Positions 52,068 through 60,989 of a DNA stretch of 64,000 nt are shown piece after piece. The stretch is from positions 248,001 through 312,000 of the forward strand of contig CAWHVG010000002.1 of assembly GCA_963832725.1 (NCBI GenBank), written 5' to 3'. The translations under genes and the position numbers were made by a program. Numbering within the stretch: position 1 is the stretch's first letter; every line of letters starts with the position of its first letter. Under the pieces are notes generated by a model. The model saw only the letters and a program-made list of their open reading frames with translations, searched no databases and was not told the origin of the DNA. Source of the DNA: JAEZBP01 sp963832725 (GTDB lineage Bacteria > Myxococcota_A > Polyangia > Polyangiales > Sandaracinaceae).

Positions 52068-53390
52068 TCAGGCGAGGCCGAGGTAGCGGAGGATCATCGT
52101 CGTCAGCTCGTCGGCGAGGGCGGGCTGGTCCAGCAGCTCGGGTCGCCGGAGGACGGCTGCGTCGATGGTGCGCTCGACCCCGTGGGCGACCACGAACGAG
52201 AGCAGATCGGGGCTCGGGGGCGTCCCGCGCCTGGCTGAACGCGCCGCGATCTTTGCTCTGATCCACCCGCGCACCGTTCCGTCGACCGATTCGGCGACGT
52301 CAAGGATGTAGCGCTGCGGGACCTCCGAGAGGAGCACCTGACGGCGCGGGAGATCGGCCGACGCGTCTGCGATGAGCGCGCGAATCGCGGCCGGGGCGAT
52401 GCGTCGGGTGTCCGCGTGCTCGCCCGACAGATGGGGCTCCAGCACCTCGCGGCTCCGCGCCTCTCGCCGTCGCGCCAGCTCCGCGACCACCGCTCGGAGA
52501 TCGGGGAAGTAGCGGTAGATCGATGACGGTTTCAGGCCGGCATGACGTGCCACCTTGCGCGCGGAAGCGCCTTGCCAGCCGTGCTCGCGCAGGGCGCGGC
52601 TCATCCCGTCGAGGATGGCGTCGACGGTGGCGCGACCGCGCGCGGTGCGCGGGGCAGGTCGACGCTCTCCAGGCTGCGGTCGTCGCGTCGGCTCGCGATC
52701 GAGCCGAGGGTCGACGGCGGTGAGCCGGTCTTGGCCCTGGGTCGGCCTTCCTTGCTCGCGCGGTGTGAGGTCTGCGTCTCGTGGCGCCACGTATGCCCAC
52801 GCGAGCCGCGCGAGCTCTCGGTGGAAGGCTGGCTCGCCGAGGAGCGCCGGCGATTGGCGGAGCGCCTCCTCGACCACCCCTTCCACCGCGTGGAAGGCGA
52901 CGAAGGACATGATCTCCCGTGGACCTTCGCGCAGGGCGGAGCCGAGCAGTGCGATGATGTCGGTCAGGAGCCGCTCCACGCTCCCGTCGGTGTCCGAGGT
53001 GGCGCGCAGAATCCACGCGGGCGGGACCTCGAGCAGCAGCGCCCGTCGTGCGGCCGGCGAGCCGAGGCGCGGATCGAGCATCACCGAGACGAAGGCTTCC
53101 GTGACTTGGCGGGCGTCGTTCGGATCGATCGAGGTTGCGCGTTCGAGCGCCAGCGTCCGCCCACGTCTCTCGATGTCGCGGGCCAGCGCCACCACGACCG
53201 CGTGCTTGTTCGGAAAGTACTGATAGAGCGACCCGATGCTCACGCCGGCCACGTTCGCGATGGCCGTCGTGGTGAGGGCGTCGTAGCCGTCTCGCTCGAG
53301 TAGGAGCGCCGTCGCCTGCACGATGGCGGAGACAATCGCCGCGCCCTCCTCCGACGACGCGCGGCGGCGAGGTTCGATGGGTTCGTTCAT
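52068..53390 (-). CDS. Tandem fusion of two TetR-family regulators
   Basis: The 440-residue protein contains two complete TetR-type units. Unit 1 (about 1-205) has the helix-turn-helix ALTTTAIANVAGVSIGSLYQ-YFPNK. Unit 2 (about 245-440) has GASARKVARHAGLKPSSIYR-YFPDL. A linker rich in Arg and Pro joins them. Each carries its own C-terminal helical region (LLLEVPPAWILRATSDTDGS and LLSEVPQRYILDVAESVDGT) that are clearly alike, so this is a duplicated gene joined in frame. TetR proteins bind DNA as dimers, so a single chain could supply both halves. The start MNEPIEPRRRASSEEG is supported by position. No target is evident. Confidence 0.85.
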   Translation of the reverse strand: MNEPIEPRRRASSEEGAAIVSAIVQATALLLERDGYDALTTTAIANVAGVSIGSLYQYFPNKHAVVVALARDIERRGRTLALERATSIDPNDARQVTEAFVSVMLDPRLGSPAARRALLLEVPPAWILRATSDTDGSVERLLTDIIALLGSALREGPREIMSFVAFHAVEGVVEEALRQSPALLGEPAFHRELARLAWAYVAPRDADLTPREQGRPTQGQDRLTAVDPRLDREPTRRPQPGERRPAPRTARGRATVDAILDGMSRALREHGWQGASARKVARHAGLKPSSIYRYFPDLRAVVAELARRREARSREVLEPHLSGEHADTRRIAPAAIRALIADASADLPRRQVLLSEVPQRYILDVAESVDGTVRGWIRAKIAARSARRGTPPSPDLLSFVVAHGVERTIDAAVLRRPELLDQPALADELTTMILRYLGLA

Positions 53391-53578
53391 CCGCGCCGGG
53401 CTCCGCGCTCACCCTGCCACGTCGTTCCACCGCCGATCCACCGCGCCGACCGAGGCGGTCGCGAGCCCCGAACGTGAACGGTCGTCGCGGGCGGCGCAAA
53501 GAGCCGTGTTGTTTCGGTGCGTTGCGGCTGACTCTGGCGCGAATGGAGGGCGCGCTTCGTCGTCCCCACCTTTGACCC

Positions 53579-54583
53579 ATGACCACCTCGTCGAATCGGT
53601 TCGCGGCAGGCCCTGCGAAAATGCGCGTCGCTCGTGCCCTCGGTCTCCTCGCGCTGGTCTTCGTCACTTGCGGTTGTCTCGCCTCCGGGGAGCGGCGCAC
53701 TCGAGTGGTGCACGAGCCACTGCACTGTCTGGCCTGGAGTCCGCTCATCCGAGACCGAGCCGGCGACGCGCTGACGGTGCAGGTTCGCTTGCTCAATGAC
53801 TGCCATCACCCCATCGAGGTGGATCCGAACGGGTTCGAGGTGCGCATGACTCAGGATCTCGGCGGCACGGTGCGCGTGCGCTTTCACCACCGCCGCGCCA
53901 ACGCGATCCAGCTCTATCGCGAGCGACCCGTGAATCTCGACCTCCTGGTGGACGCGTCGACCGTGCCGAGGGGGGCCAATCTCTGCGTTCGGATTCACTC
54001 GCCGGACGCCGACCCGGCGTGCCGCGATCTCGGTTTCGAGTCGGAGGCACGACCGGCGTCGGCCGATTCGGGCGGCGTCCGGATTTCGGTCGAAGCTCGG
54101 GTCGAGCGAGTGGCGGAGGTCGAGGCGGATCTGGTGGATCCCTTCCGTGACCTGCGTGCTGCGGACGCTGCGGCGCCGGCAGCGAGTTGCCTCGCGTTCG
54201 ACCTCGACGCCATGCCCTCCGAGCCTCCCGCGCTGCGCCTCGCGATGAAGAACGAGTGTGACCAGGGGCTCTTCATCAATCTGAGGCGCACGAGGTTGTC
54301 CGTGATCGGGCGCGCGGGAGCGCGCACTGCCCGGGTCGGAGCGGGCCCGGACGCCGTCGTCTTCCTCGCGCAGGGTGTCGAGATCATCCGCACGATCCAG
54401 CTCGACGCGCGCGTGCGCCCCACGGAGGTGTGCGCCGATCTCGAAGAGGCGGTGCACCCGGGACCGGGACCGCAGCCGCAATGCGTCCACGTTCCACCGC
54501 GCGTGCCCACCCTGACTCGCCGGTACGAACCCGCGTCCGACCACGGGGACGAGCCCACGGGCTCGGAGCTGCGACGCCGCTGA
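53579..54583 (+). CDS. Lipoprotein of unknown function
   Basis: The protein has a lipoprotein signal MRVARALGLLALVFVTCGC, best started at the ATG at 53621 (the ATG at 53579 adds 14 residues before it). Two similar halves follow, each with the order: central Cys, strand, strand (HCLAWSPLIRDRAGDALTVQ and SCLAFDLDAMPSEPPALRLA, then LLNDCHHPIEVDPNGFEV and MKNECDQGLFINLRRTRL). It therefore looks like a duplicated beta domain with conserved disulfides. The end is arginine-rich and may be unfolded. No family was recognised. It diverges from the TetR fusion. Confidence 0.7.
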   Translation: MTTSSNRFAAGPAKMRVARALGLLALVFVTCGCLASGERRTRVVHEPLHCLAWSPLIRDRAGDALTVQVRLLNDCHHPIEVDPNGFEVRMTQDLGGTVRVRFHHRRANAIQLYRERPVNLDLLVDASTVPRGANLCVRIHSPDADPACRDLGFESEARPASADSGGVRISVEARVERVAEVEADLVDPFRDLRAADAAAPAASCLAFDLDAMPSEPPALRLAMKNECDQGLFINLRRTRLSVIGRAGARTARVGAGPDAVVFLAQGVEIIRTIQLDARVRPTEVCADLEEAVHPGPGPQPQCVHVPPRVPTLTRRYEPASDHGDEPTGSELRRR

Positions 54584-54945
54584 GTGCTGCGGTCTCGTAC
54601 GAGGCGGGCGTAGGTCTCCGACGTCTTCCGCCGGCAGGTGCGGCGCGCTCGTCGCGACGGGCTTCCGCCCGTGGACAGGGCGGATGATTGCGATGTCTCG
54701 TGCCCGCGCTCCCGTCGTCGAGGCAGAGGGTTGGCAGTGTCCCGAGCGCCCACCGCCGCGGAGGTGGGACGTCCGGCCCGCGCGTCCGAGACAGGGGCCA
54801 GCCGCCAGCGGGACATCCGCCGCCGCGGCCCCTTTTCCCGGGGAAGACGGAGAATGGCACTCCGTATGCTCAGCGGTCCGACGGCCGGGCAGGACGCCCG
54901 GTGAGAGACCACGCGAAGAGCGAATCGAAGACGGGAGCACGGGAC
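54584..54945. other. Intergenic stretch with imperfect palindromes
   Basis: The ends GGCGGATG (about 54679) and CATCCGCC (about 54821) are inverted copies, with CCCACC-GGTGGG near the centre, and CGTCTTCC (about 54619) pairs with GGAAGACG (about 54843). The arms are less regular than in the family 1 repeats. No gene was found. The ribosome-binding site of the next gene is at the right edge. Confidence 0.4.
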
Positions 54946-55686
54946 ATGGGAGCCATCGCAGCACTGTTGATCGCCATCGGGATCATCGTTCTCATCTACG
55001 GCGGGTTCATGAAGCACAAGGCGGGGCGCATCGCCAAGGCGCCCTTCGTCTCGACCGGCGACGCCATCTCGCGCGGCGATGCCGTCGCCGGGCCGAAGGG
55101 ATCGGTCAGCGTCCAGGGCACCGTGCAGTGTCCGGAGCCGCTGCTCTCGCCCGTGACCGGCACGCCCTGCCTCTACTACGAGCTCAAGGTCGTCGGCTCG
55201 TGGAAAGAGGGCGACCAGACGAAGGACAAGGACTACGTCCACGAGAAAATCGCGGCGCCCTTCTCGCTCGACGACGGCAGCGGCGCGATCCCCGTCGACG
55301 CCGGCAAGGGAGGTGACTTCGATCTGCAGCAGACCTTCGACGAGACGAAGAAGGAGGGCTTCTTCGCCGACCTCAAGAACGCCGTCGGCACCCCTGAGCC
55401 GCTGATGTTCGGGCAGTACGCCTTCCCGAACCCGCCGATGAGCAAGGCGAACAAGTTCCGCTGCATCGAGAAGGTGATGCCGGTGCCGCCGCAGCTCTTC
55501 GCGCTCGGAAAGCTGGAGCAGAGCGTGATCACCGCGCCCGGTTGGATGTCGCTGATGCTCTCGCCCAAGAGCCGCGACGAGCTGCTCGGCAGCTCGGCCA
55601 AGAGCGCGAAGATGGCGCTGATCGGTGGCGCCGCGTCGGCCGGCGTGGGCACGCTCGTCGGGGTCATCTCGGCGCTCGTCAGCTGA
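54946..55686 (+). CDS. GIDE-domain membrane protein
   Basis: The 246-residue protein has an N-terminal membrane helix (MGAIAALLIAIGIIVLIYGG), a soluble region and a C-terminal helix (LIGGAASAGVGTLVGVISAL). The soluble part carries GSVSVQGTVQCPEPLLSPVT, then CLYYELKV and FSLDDGSGAIPVDAGKGGDF, the pattern of the GIDE domain found in E3-like MUL1 relatives. Bacterial members are small membrane proteins of unknown role; the GIDE domain is thought to sense or bind ligands. The ATG at 54946 has a GGGAG motif. It is alone on this strand. Confidence 0.75.
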   Translation: MGAIAALLIAIGIIVLIYGGFMKHKAGRIAKAPFVSTGDAISRGDAVAGPKGSVSVQGTVQCPEPLLSPVTGTPCLYYELKVVGSWKEGDQTKDKDYVHEKIAAPFSLDDGSGAIPVDAGKGGDFDLQQTFDETKKEGFFADLKNAVGTPEPLMFGQYAFPNPPMSKANKFRCIEKVMPVPPQLFALGKLEQSVITAPGWMSLMLSPKSRDELLGSSAKSAKMALIGGAASAGVGTLVGVISALVS

Positions 55687-55823
55687 TCCTGTAGCTCTCG
55701 CGCGCCCCAGCACGGGTCGCACGATCCCGGGCCGGCGTCGCCGGTCCGGGGCTTCGGCGTTTCCCGGAGCCGAGCGGGCGGGACGGCGCGCGGGGAGTAT
55801 CTCCGACCCGAAGGAGGTTCTCG

Positions 55824-56171
55824 ATGCTGGAAGCGATCCCCGAGCTGCCCGATCACGTGGTCGGAATTCGCGCCAAGGGCGAGGTGAGCCGAGAAGATTA
55901 TCGCACGGTGCTCGAGCCGGCCGTGAGCGCCGCGCTCTCGCGGCACGACAAGGCGCGGCTGCTCTACGTCATCGGTCCGGAGGTCACCGGCATCTCGCCC
56001 GGCGCGATGTTCGAGGACGCCAAGGTGGGCATCGAGCACCTCACGCGTTGGGAGCGGATGGCCGTCGTCACCGACCAGGCGTGGATCCGCCACGCCCTCC
56101 ACGCGTTCGCCTGGATGCTCCCCGCCGAGATGAAGAATCTTCTCGACTGCGGAGGAGAGTCAGGCGCGTGA
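55824..56171 (+). CDS. SpoIIAA-like (STAS-type) protein
   Basis: The 115-residue protein has the STAS/SpoIIAA-like pattern: VVGIRAKGEVSREDYRTVLE, ARLLYVIGPEVTGISPGAMF and the helix ERMAVVTDQAWIRHALHAFA. The usual C-terminal end (V-F-x-L-A-E-x-x-x-A-x-x-W) is replaced by a short unrelated tail LLDCGGESGA, so the protein is slightly truncated. These proteins are small cytoplasmic binding domains. AAGGAGG lies nine bases before the ATG. Confidence 0.85.
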   Translation: MLEAIPELPDHVVGIRAKGEVSREDYRTVLEPAVSAALSRHDKARLLYVIGPEVTGISPGAMFEDAKVGIEHLTRWERMAVVTDQAWIRHALHAFAWMLPAEMKNLLDCGGESGA

Positions 56172-56286
56172 TTGGGTCGCTGCTTGAGCCGGTCGAGGCG
56201 ACATGCCCCGCCGAACAGAGGCGCCTGACGCCCGGAGACGACCCGGGTACGGCCCGTGCAGACAGCTCCGATTACGGAGGTCAGCC

Positions 56287-56559
56287 ATGGGTTGGATTTG
56301 GTTCATCGTCTTCGGGTTCGTCATCGGCTTGTTGGCTCGAGCGCTCGTGCCCGGAGAACAGCATTTCGGCATCATCTGGACGACGGTGCTCGGGATCGCG
56401 GGCTCGCTGGCGGGCGGGTTCATCGCGAACGCGGTGACCGGCGGGCCGCTCTTCACGCTGCGGACGGCCGGATGGATCGGCAGCTTGATCGGGGCCATCG
56501 TGCTCCTGCTGCTCTTCGTGGGGGTCACCCGACACCGGTTCGCGGCGCACGCACACTGA
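56287..56559 (+). CDS. GlsB/YeaQ/YmgE-type small membrane protein
   Basis: The 90-residue protein has three transmembrane helices: WIWFIVFGFVIGLLARALVP, FGIIWTTVLGIAGSLAGGFI and IGSLIGAIVLLLLFVGVTR. The pattern matches the transglycosylase-associated (GlsB/YeaQ/YmgE) family, membrane proteins induced by stress in several bacteria. The glycine motif LGIAGSLAGGF is typical. GGAGG lies before the ATG at 56287. The gene is followed directly by the MITE-like palindrome at 56561. Confidence 0.9.
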   Translation: MGWIWFIVFGFVIGLLARALVPGEQHFGIIWTTVLGIAGSLAGGFIANAVTGGPLFTLRTAGWIGSLIGAIVLLLLFVGVTRHRFAAHAH

Positions 56560-56560
56560 A

Positions 56561-56702
56561 GGTGTGTCGATAAATCTCCCGTCGCCCCGCGCCCATCCGC
56601 GGCGTTGCCGTTCGTCGCCGTGCGTTCGCACGACTCCCCTCGGCGCCTTGCGGCTGGACGCGGCTCGATTGCGGTGCTCGGTCCGATCTATATCGACACA
56701 CC
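56561..56702. repeat. Long palindrome with perfect 12-bp ends
   Basis: GGTGTGTCGATA at 56561-56572 and TATCGACACACC at 56691-56702 are exact inverted copies. Between them the arms pair imperfectly around CGTGCG-TTCG-CACGACTCC. The 142-base element starts two bases after the stop codon of the GlsB-like gene. The clear ends suggest a small inverted-repeat mobile element. The rest of the gap to 56852 holds no gene. Confidence 0.75.
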
Positions 56703-56852
56703 CTCGAGCGGTCGGCGACGTCGCGATCTCGCGACGAGGGCGGCGTGTCTCGGATCGAGCGTCGCAATCGAGACCCCAGCGGAACGTGCCGTCGGGAATC
56801 GCGCGAGAATGGGGGCGGTTCGGCGGCGGGCTGGCGGGCCTTCGATGGCTCT

Positions 56853-57113
56853 TCAGCCGCCGCGCTCGAGCCGCGCGACGAGCGCTGCGTACGCCGCGCG
56901 CGCGTCCTCGGCGCTCGTGCCTTTGCGCGCCGCCCACGCGTCCCACTTCGCGCGACCGCGCAGGTCGAGCATGCCCGGTCGTTTGCCGGACACGTCCCCG
57001 GCCGTCGCCTGCTTGTAGAGCCCGTAGAGCTCGAGCAACACGTCGTTGCCGGGCTTCTTCGGGAGATGCTGGACACGCTGCACCGCGTCTTCGAACTCGT
57101 CTACCGTCGTCAT
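56853..57113 (-). CDS. Acyl-CoA-binding protein
   Basis: The 86-residue protein is a clear acyl-CoA-binding protein (four-helix bundle): FEDAVQRVQHLPKKPGNDVL, LLELYGLYKQATAGDVSGKR, PGMLDLRGRAKWDAWAARKG and TSAEDARAAYAALVARL. The signature Y-K-Q-A-T-x-G-D-V and K-W-D-A-W are intact. ACBPs are common in eukaryotes and occur in some bacteria, where they bind long-chain acyl-CoA in the cytoplasm. The start at 57113 (MTTVDEFEDAV) fits the normal length of about 86-90. The minus strand has no other gene nearby. It is divergent from the H+-ATPase. Confidence 0.9.
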   Translation of the reverse strand: MTTVDEFEDAVQRVQHLPKKPGNDVLLELYGLYKQATAGDVSGKRPGMLDLRGRAKWDAWAARKGTSAEDARAAYAALVARLERGG

Positions 57114-57322
57114 CGAACACCTCGCCGTCGGGCTGAACGCAGACCGCTGCTCCTTCGAAGAGTGGCGGTCCGTCGCGCTCCGGTGGCCGATACTACCCGA
57201 CGACGTGCTGTGCGTGCGCGCTCGGCGCTCTCGTCGACGCGACCGCATCGCGATGGCGAGGCGCTCGGGATGAAGACGCCTCCGGCTCGGGCCGTTGCCG
57301 CGAGTCCGCTGCGGTCCCCCGG

Positions 57323-57421
57323 CGAACCGAGTCCCCAGCGAACCGAGTCCCCAGCGAACCGAGTCCCCAGGCAAACCGAGTCCCCAGGCAAACCGAGTCC
57401 CCAGGCAAACCGAGTCCCCCG
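57323..57421. repeat. 16/17-bp tandem repeat, six copies
   Basis: Three units of CGAACCGAGTCCCCAG (16 bases) at 57323, 57339 and 57355 are followed by three units of GCAAACCGAGTCCCCAG (17 bases) at 57371, 57388 and 57405. They lie between the acyl-CoA-binding protein and the H+-ATPase, about 115 bases before the ATPase start. The rest of 57114-57537 has no gene. Confidence 0.8.
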
Positions 57422-57537
57422 GGAAATGGAGCGCTCCGGCGCGACGCCATCGCACGAAGAGGCGTTGTCGTCCTCGAAGCGGGACTCAAATCGCGACCAT
57501 ACGGCCGGGGTCACGAGCCTCGGGTGGGAGCGAGCCG

Positions 57538-60090
57538 ATGGAGACCACCGCGGGCGTCGAGCACCCCATCTCCGAGCCGCGGCGTGAGCCGTCGCGAGCG
57601 AACACGAAGTCCGCCGACGACGTCGAGGCGCTGCGCGACGGAAGCGCCGACGAGGTCATGCAGCGCCTGAAGACCAGCGTCGACGGGCTCTCCACGAACG
57701 AGGCCGAGGCCCGCCTCGCCACCTACGGGCCGAACACGCTCGAAGAGGAGCACGAGCCGCTCTGGCGGCGGATCCTCTCGTACTTCTGGGGACCGATCCC
57801 GTGGATGATCGAGATCGCCGCCGTCCTCTCGGTCGCCAACCAGGACTGGCCCAGCTTCGGTGTCATCCTGTCGATGCTCTTCATCAACGGGGGCATCGGC
57901 TTCTGGCAGGAGAAGTCCGCCTTCGACGCCCTCGACGCGCTCAAGGGTCAGCTCGCGCTGAAGTCGCGGGTCCGGCGCGACGGTCGGTGGACCGAGATCG
58001 AGGCCGCGAAGTTGGTGCCCGGAGACGTCGTGCGCCTGCGGCTCGGCGACATCGTCCCCGCCGACGCCAAGCTGCTCGACGGCGCCTACCTCTCCATCGA
58101 CCAGTCCGCGCTGACCGGCGAGTCGCTGCCGGTCGAGAAGCACGCCGGCGACGCCGCGTTCTCCGGCACGACCATCAAAGAGGGGGAGATGCTCGCCCTC
58201 GTCTACGCGACCGGCGCGCGGACCTCCTTCGGCAAGACCGCCAACCTCGTCGAGCACGCCGGCGCCGAGTCGCACTTCCAGCGCGCGGTCATCCACATCG
58301 GCAACATCCTGATCGTCTCGGCCGCCGCGCTGTCGGCGGTTCTGGTCGGCGTGGAGATCTGGCGCGGGATGCCGCTGCTCGAGCTGCTCTCGTTCGTGCT
58401 GATCGTCGTCGTCGCGTCGATTCCGGTGGCGCTGCCCGCCGTGCTCTCGGTGACGATGGCGCTCGGCGCGCTCGGGCTCTCGCGCCTGAAAGCGATCGTC
58501 ACGCGCCTCGAGTCCATCGAGGAGATGGCGGGCGTGGACGTGCTCACCTGCGACAAGACGGGCACGCTGACGCGGAACGAGCTGGTCCTCGGCGACCCGG
58601 TGGCCTTCGCGGGAACGGTGGACGAGCTCATTCTGGCTGCGGCGCTCGCCTCCAAAGCGGAGGACCGTGACGCCATCGACGAGGCGGTGTTGGCCGGCGT
58701 GAAAGACGGCGCGCGCCTGTCGGCCCATCACCTGCGTGCGTTCACGCCCTTCGATCCGGTGCACAAGCGAACCGAGGCGGAGATCGAGTCGCCGGAGGGC
58801 GCGCGCTTCAGCGTCACCAAGGGAGCGCCGCAGGTCGTGCTGCAGATGAGCGCGATGGCGGACGAGGAGCGTGCGCGGGTCGAGCAGGTGGTCGAAGAGG
58901 CCGCCGAGCGAGGCTTTCGGACCCTCGGCGTCGCGCGCTCGGACGACGGTGGGAAGAGCTGGTCGTTCCTCGGCATCCTCCCGCTCTTCGATCCGCCGCG
59001 GGAGGACTCCCGGCAGACCTTGGCCGACGCCAAGGCGCACGGTATCGCCGTCAAGATGGTGACCGGCGACAACATCGCCATCGCCCGCGAGGTCGCCCGC
59101 TCGGTCGGGCTCGGCACGCACATCGAGTCGGCCGGGGATCTCTTGGAGGACGCTGCGCGGAGCGGCCATCTGGTCTCGCGCGCGCAGGACGAGATCGAGC
59201 GGGCTGACGGATTCGCCGAGGTCTTCCCCGAGCACAAGTACGCCATCGTGAAGGCGCTGCAGGAGCGGCACCACATCGTGGCCATGACGGGAGACGGGGT
59301 GAACGACGCGCCCGCGCTCAAACAGGCCGAAGTCGGCATCGCGGTCTCCGGCGCCACCGACGCGGCGCGCAGCGCGGCCAGCCTGATCCTCACCGCGCCC
59401 GGCCTGTCCGTGATCACGCGGGCGGTGGAAGAGGCGCGGCGGATCTTCGCGCGGATGACGAGCTACACGACCTACCGCATCGCGATGACGCTGAGCATCA
59501 TGGTCTTCGTCGTCCTGATCATGCTCGCGTTCAACGAGTACCCGCTGACGACGATCATGATCATCCTGCTCGCGCTCCTCGACGACATCCCGATCATGAC
59601 GATCGCGTGGGACAACGCGGAGCTGAGCCCGCGCCCGGTGCGCTGGGAGATGGGAAGGCTGCTGACGGTCGCGGTGACGATGGGCGCGCTGGCACTCGCC
59701 CAGAGCCTGATCCTCTACGCGATCGCGCGCGACGTGCTCTCGCTCTCGTTGGCGGAGACGCAAACGGCGATGTTCCTTCGCTTCATCGCCGGCGGGCATC
59801 TTTTGCTCTTCGTCGTGCGGACACGCGGCTTCTTCTGGCAGAAGCCGTACCCGTCCGCGCCGCTCTTCTGGGCGGTGGTGGCGACGCAGGCGGTCGGGGT
59901 CCTCCTCGCCGGGTTCGGCTGGTTGATGCCCGCGATTTCGTGGAGCCTGATCGGCATCGTATGGGCCTACGACATCGCGTGGATGCTCATCATGGATGTC
60001 GTAAAGGTCGGTGTGTACTCACTGATGGAGCACCGCGCCGCGCATCACAGCCGCTTCCTCGGGATGATGAAGTCACCGCTCCATTCCTGA
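57538..60090 (+). CDS. Plasma-membrane-type H+-ATPase (P-type, IIIA)
   Basis: The 850-residue ion pump has the P-type motifs: the actuator TGES in SALTGESLPVEKHAGDAAFS, the phosphorylation site DVLTCDKTGTLTRNEL (Asp of DKTGT), KGAPQVVL in the nucleotide domain, MVTGDN and the hinge MTGDGVNDAPALKQAEVGIA. The transmembrane part contains ALLDDIPIMTIAWDNAE, with the acidic pair typical of type IIIA proton pumps, and the family signature VVVASIPVALPAVLSVTMAL. The N-terminal cation-ATPase motif is LSTNEAEARLATYGPNTLEE. It exports protons with ATP. The ATG at 57538 has GGGAG upstream. No accessory subunit is adjacent. Confidence 0.9.
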   Translation: METTAGVEHPISEPRREPSRANTKSADDVEALRDGSADEVMQRLKTSVDGLSTNEAEARLATYGPNTLEEEHEPLWRRILSYFWGPIPWMIEIAAVLSVANQDWPSFGVILSMLFINGGIGFWQEKSAFDALDALKGQLALKSRVRRDGRWTEIEAAKLVPGDVVRLRLGDIVPADAKLLDGAYLSIDQSALTGESLPVEKHAGDAAFSGTTIKEGEMLALVYATGARTSFGKTANLVEHAGAESHFQRAVIHIGNILIVSAAALSAVLVGVEIWRGMPLLELLSFVLIVVVASIPVALPAVLSVTMALGALGLSRLKAIVTRLESIEEMAGVDVLTCDKTGTLTRNELVLGDPVAFAGTVDELILAAALASKAEDRDAIDEAVLAGVKDGARLSAHHLRAFTPFDPVHKRTEAEIESPEGARFSVTKGAPQVVLQMSAMADEERARVEQVVEEAAERGFRTLGVARSDDGGKSWSFLGILPLFDPPREDSRQTLADAKAHGIAVKMVTGDNIAIAREVARSVGLGTHIESAGDLLEDAARSGHLVSRAQDEIERADGFAEVFPEHKYAIVKALQERHHIVAMTGDGVNDAPALKQAEVGIAVSGATDAARSAASLILTAPGLSVITRAVEEARRIFARMTSYTTYRIAMTLSIMVFVVLIMLAFNEYPLTTIMIILLALLDDIPIMTIAWDNAELSPRPVRWEMGRLLTVAVTMGALALAQSLILYAIARDVLSLSLAETQTAMFLRFIAGGHLLLFVVRTRGFFWQKPYPSAPLFWAVVATQAVGVLLAGFGWLMPAISWSLIGIVWAYDIAWMLIMDVVKVGVYSLMEHRAAHHSRFLGMMKSPLHS

Positions 60091-60128
60091 AGCATCGTGG
60101 CGACGGGCTGTGCGGCGGCGCCACGGGA

Positions 60129-60935
60129 TCAGCGGCAGTGCATCGTCAGATACCAGTCCCGCAACACGCCGCTGTCTCCGCTCCCCCGGTCCTCGACGGT
60201 GAGCGTCCAGCGCCCCTGCGCTTCTCGGCCGACCGCGTGCGGGCAGGGGTGCTCGCGGAACGGACCTCGCTCGCCGCCGTCGCCCAGCACGTACTCGTGC
60301 CCACTCGGATCGTGGACGATGATGTGGAGGTTCCGGTAGTAAGAGTGCTCGCCTAGAATGTGAACACTCATTTGACTCATCGTGCACTGCTGCTCAGCGA
60401 CGGCGTATCCGGTCGTGGTCTGGTAGTCCAGGATCGCACCGCCGCCGTGACCTTGCACGCGGATCTCCTGCCCGCTCGGCTGCGCGTTCGCGACGGGCGC
60501 CACCACGGCCGGCTGTCCTAGCGGTGAGAGCACCGCCGCGATGGTGATCGTGTCGCCCGTGGGCGAGGCGTTGATCACCGCCGTCTCGTAGCCCGGGTGC
60601 TCGAAGGTGAACGAGAACGTTTCGACCTGTCCGGCTTGCGGCGTGGGAATGGGCACCTCCGTCTCGAGCGGCGTCGTCCCGAGTCGGCGGTTGCCGCCTA
60701 TCACCACGGCGCCGGGCGGCGTCGAGTTCGCGATGACGGTCACCATCTCCTCGCCCGCGGGGAGGGCGACAGGTGTCAGCGCGTTGGCGTCCGACACCGG
60801 CGCCGCGCTCGCATGCACCGGGGGCGGCGGTTTGTCGTCGTTCAGCCCGTCGCACGAGGTCGCCGCCACCGCAGCGACGACGCCCGCAAACAGGAATCTC
60901 GTCGTACTCGGTCCCCTGACAAACGTGTTGTTCAT
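60129..60935 (-). CDS. Lipoprotein with proprotein-convertase P-like domain
   Basis: The 268-residue protein begins MNNTFVRGPSTTRFLFAGVV, with a lipobox AATSC at Cys28. The N-terminal part (about 60-125) has a PEGA-like arrangement (VTVIANSTPPGAVVIGGNRR, FEHPGYETAVINAS). The C-terminal part (about 185-268) resembles the P domain of subtilisin-like convertases: MSVHILGEHSYYRNLHIIVH, DPSGHEYVLGDGGERG, and GRWTLTVEDRGSGDSGVLRD-WYLTMHC. No protease domain is attached. It is probably a surface adhesin or binding protein. The gene converges with the H+-ATPase gene. Confidence 0.8.
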   Translation of the reverse strand: MNNTFVRGPSTTRFLFAGVVAAVAATSCDGLNDDKPPPPVHASAAPVSDANALTPVALPAGEEMVTVIANSTPPGAVVIGGNRRLGTTPLETEVPIPTPQAGQVETFSFTFEHPGYETAVINASPTGDTITIAAVLSPLGQPAVVAPVANAQPSGQEIRVQGHGGGAILDYQTTTGYAVAEQQCTMSQMSVHILGEHSYYRNLHIIVHDPSGHEYVLGDGGERGPFREHPCPHAVGREAQGRWTLTVEDRGSGDSGVLRDWYLTMHCR

Positions 60936-60989
60936 CGTCCCTCACCTCAGTCTGAGCGCAGCGGGAGCCCCCGACGGACGACGGCCCCG

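Noticed and set aside
57323..57421. CRISPR-like short repeats
   Set aside because: Units are 16-17 bases and contiguous without spacers.
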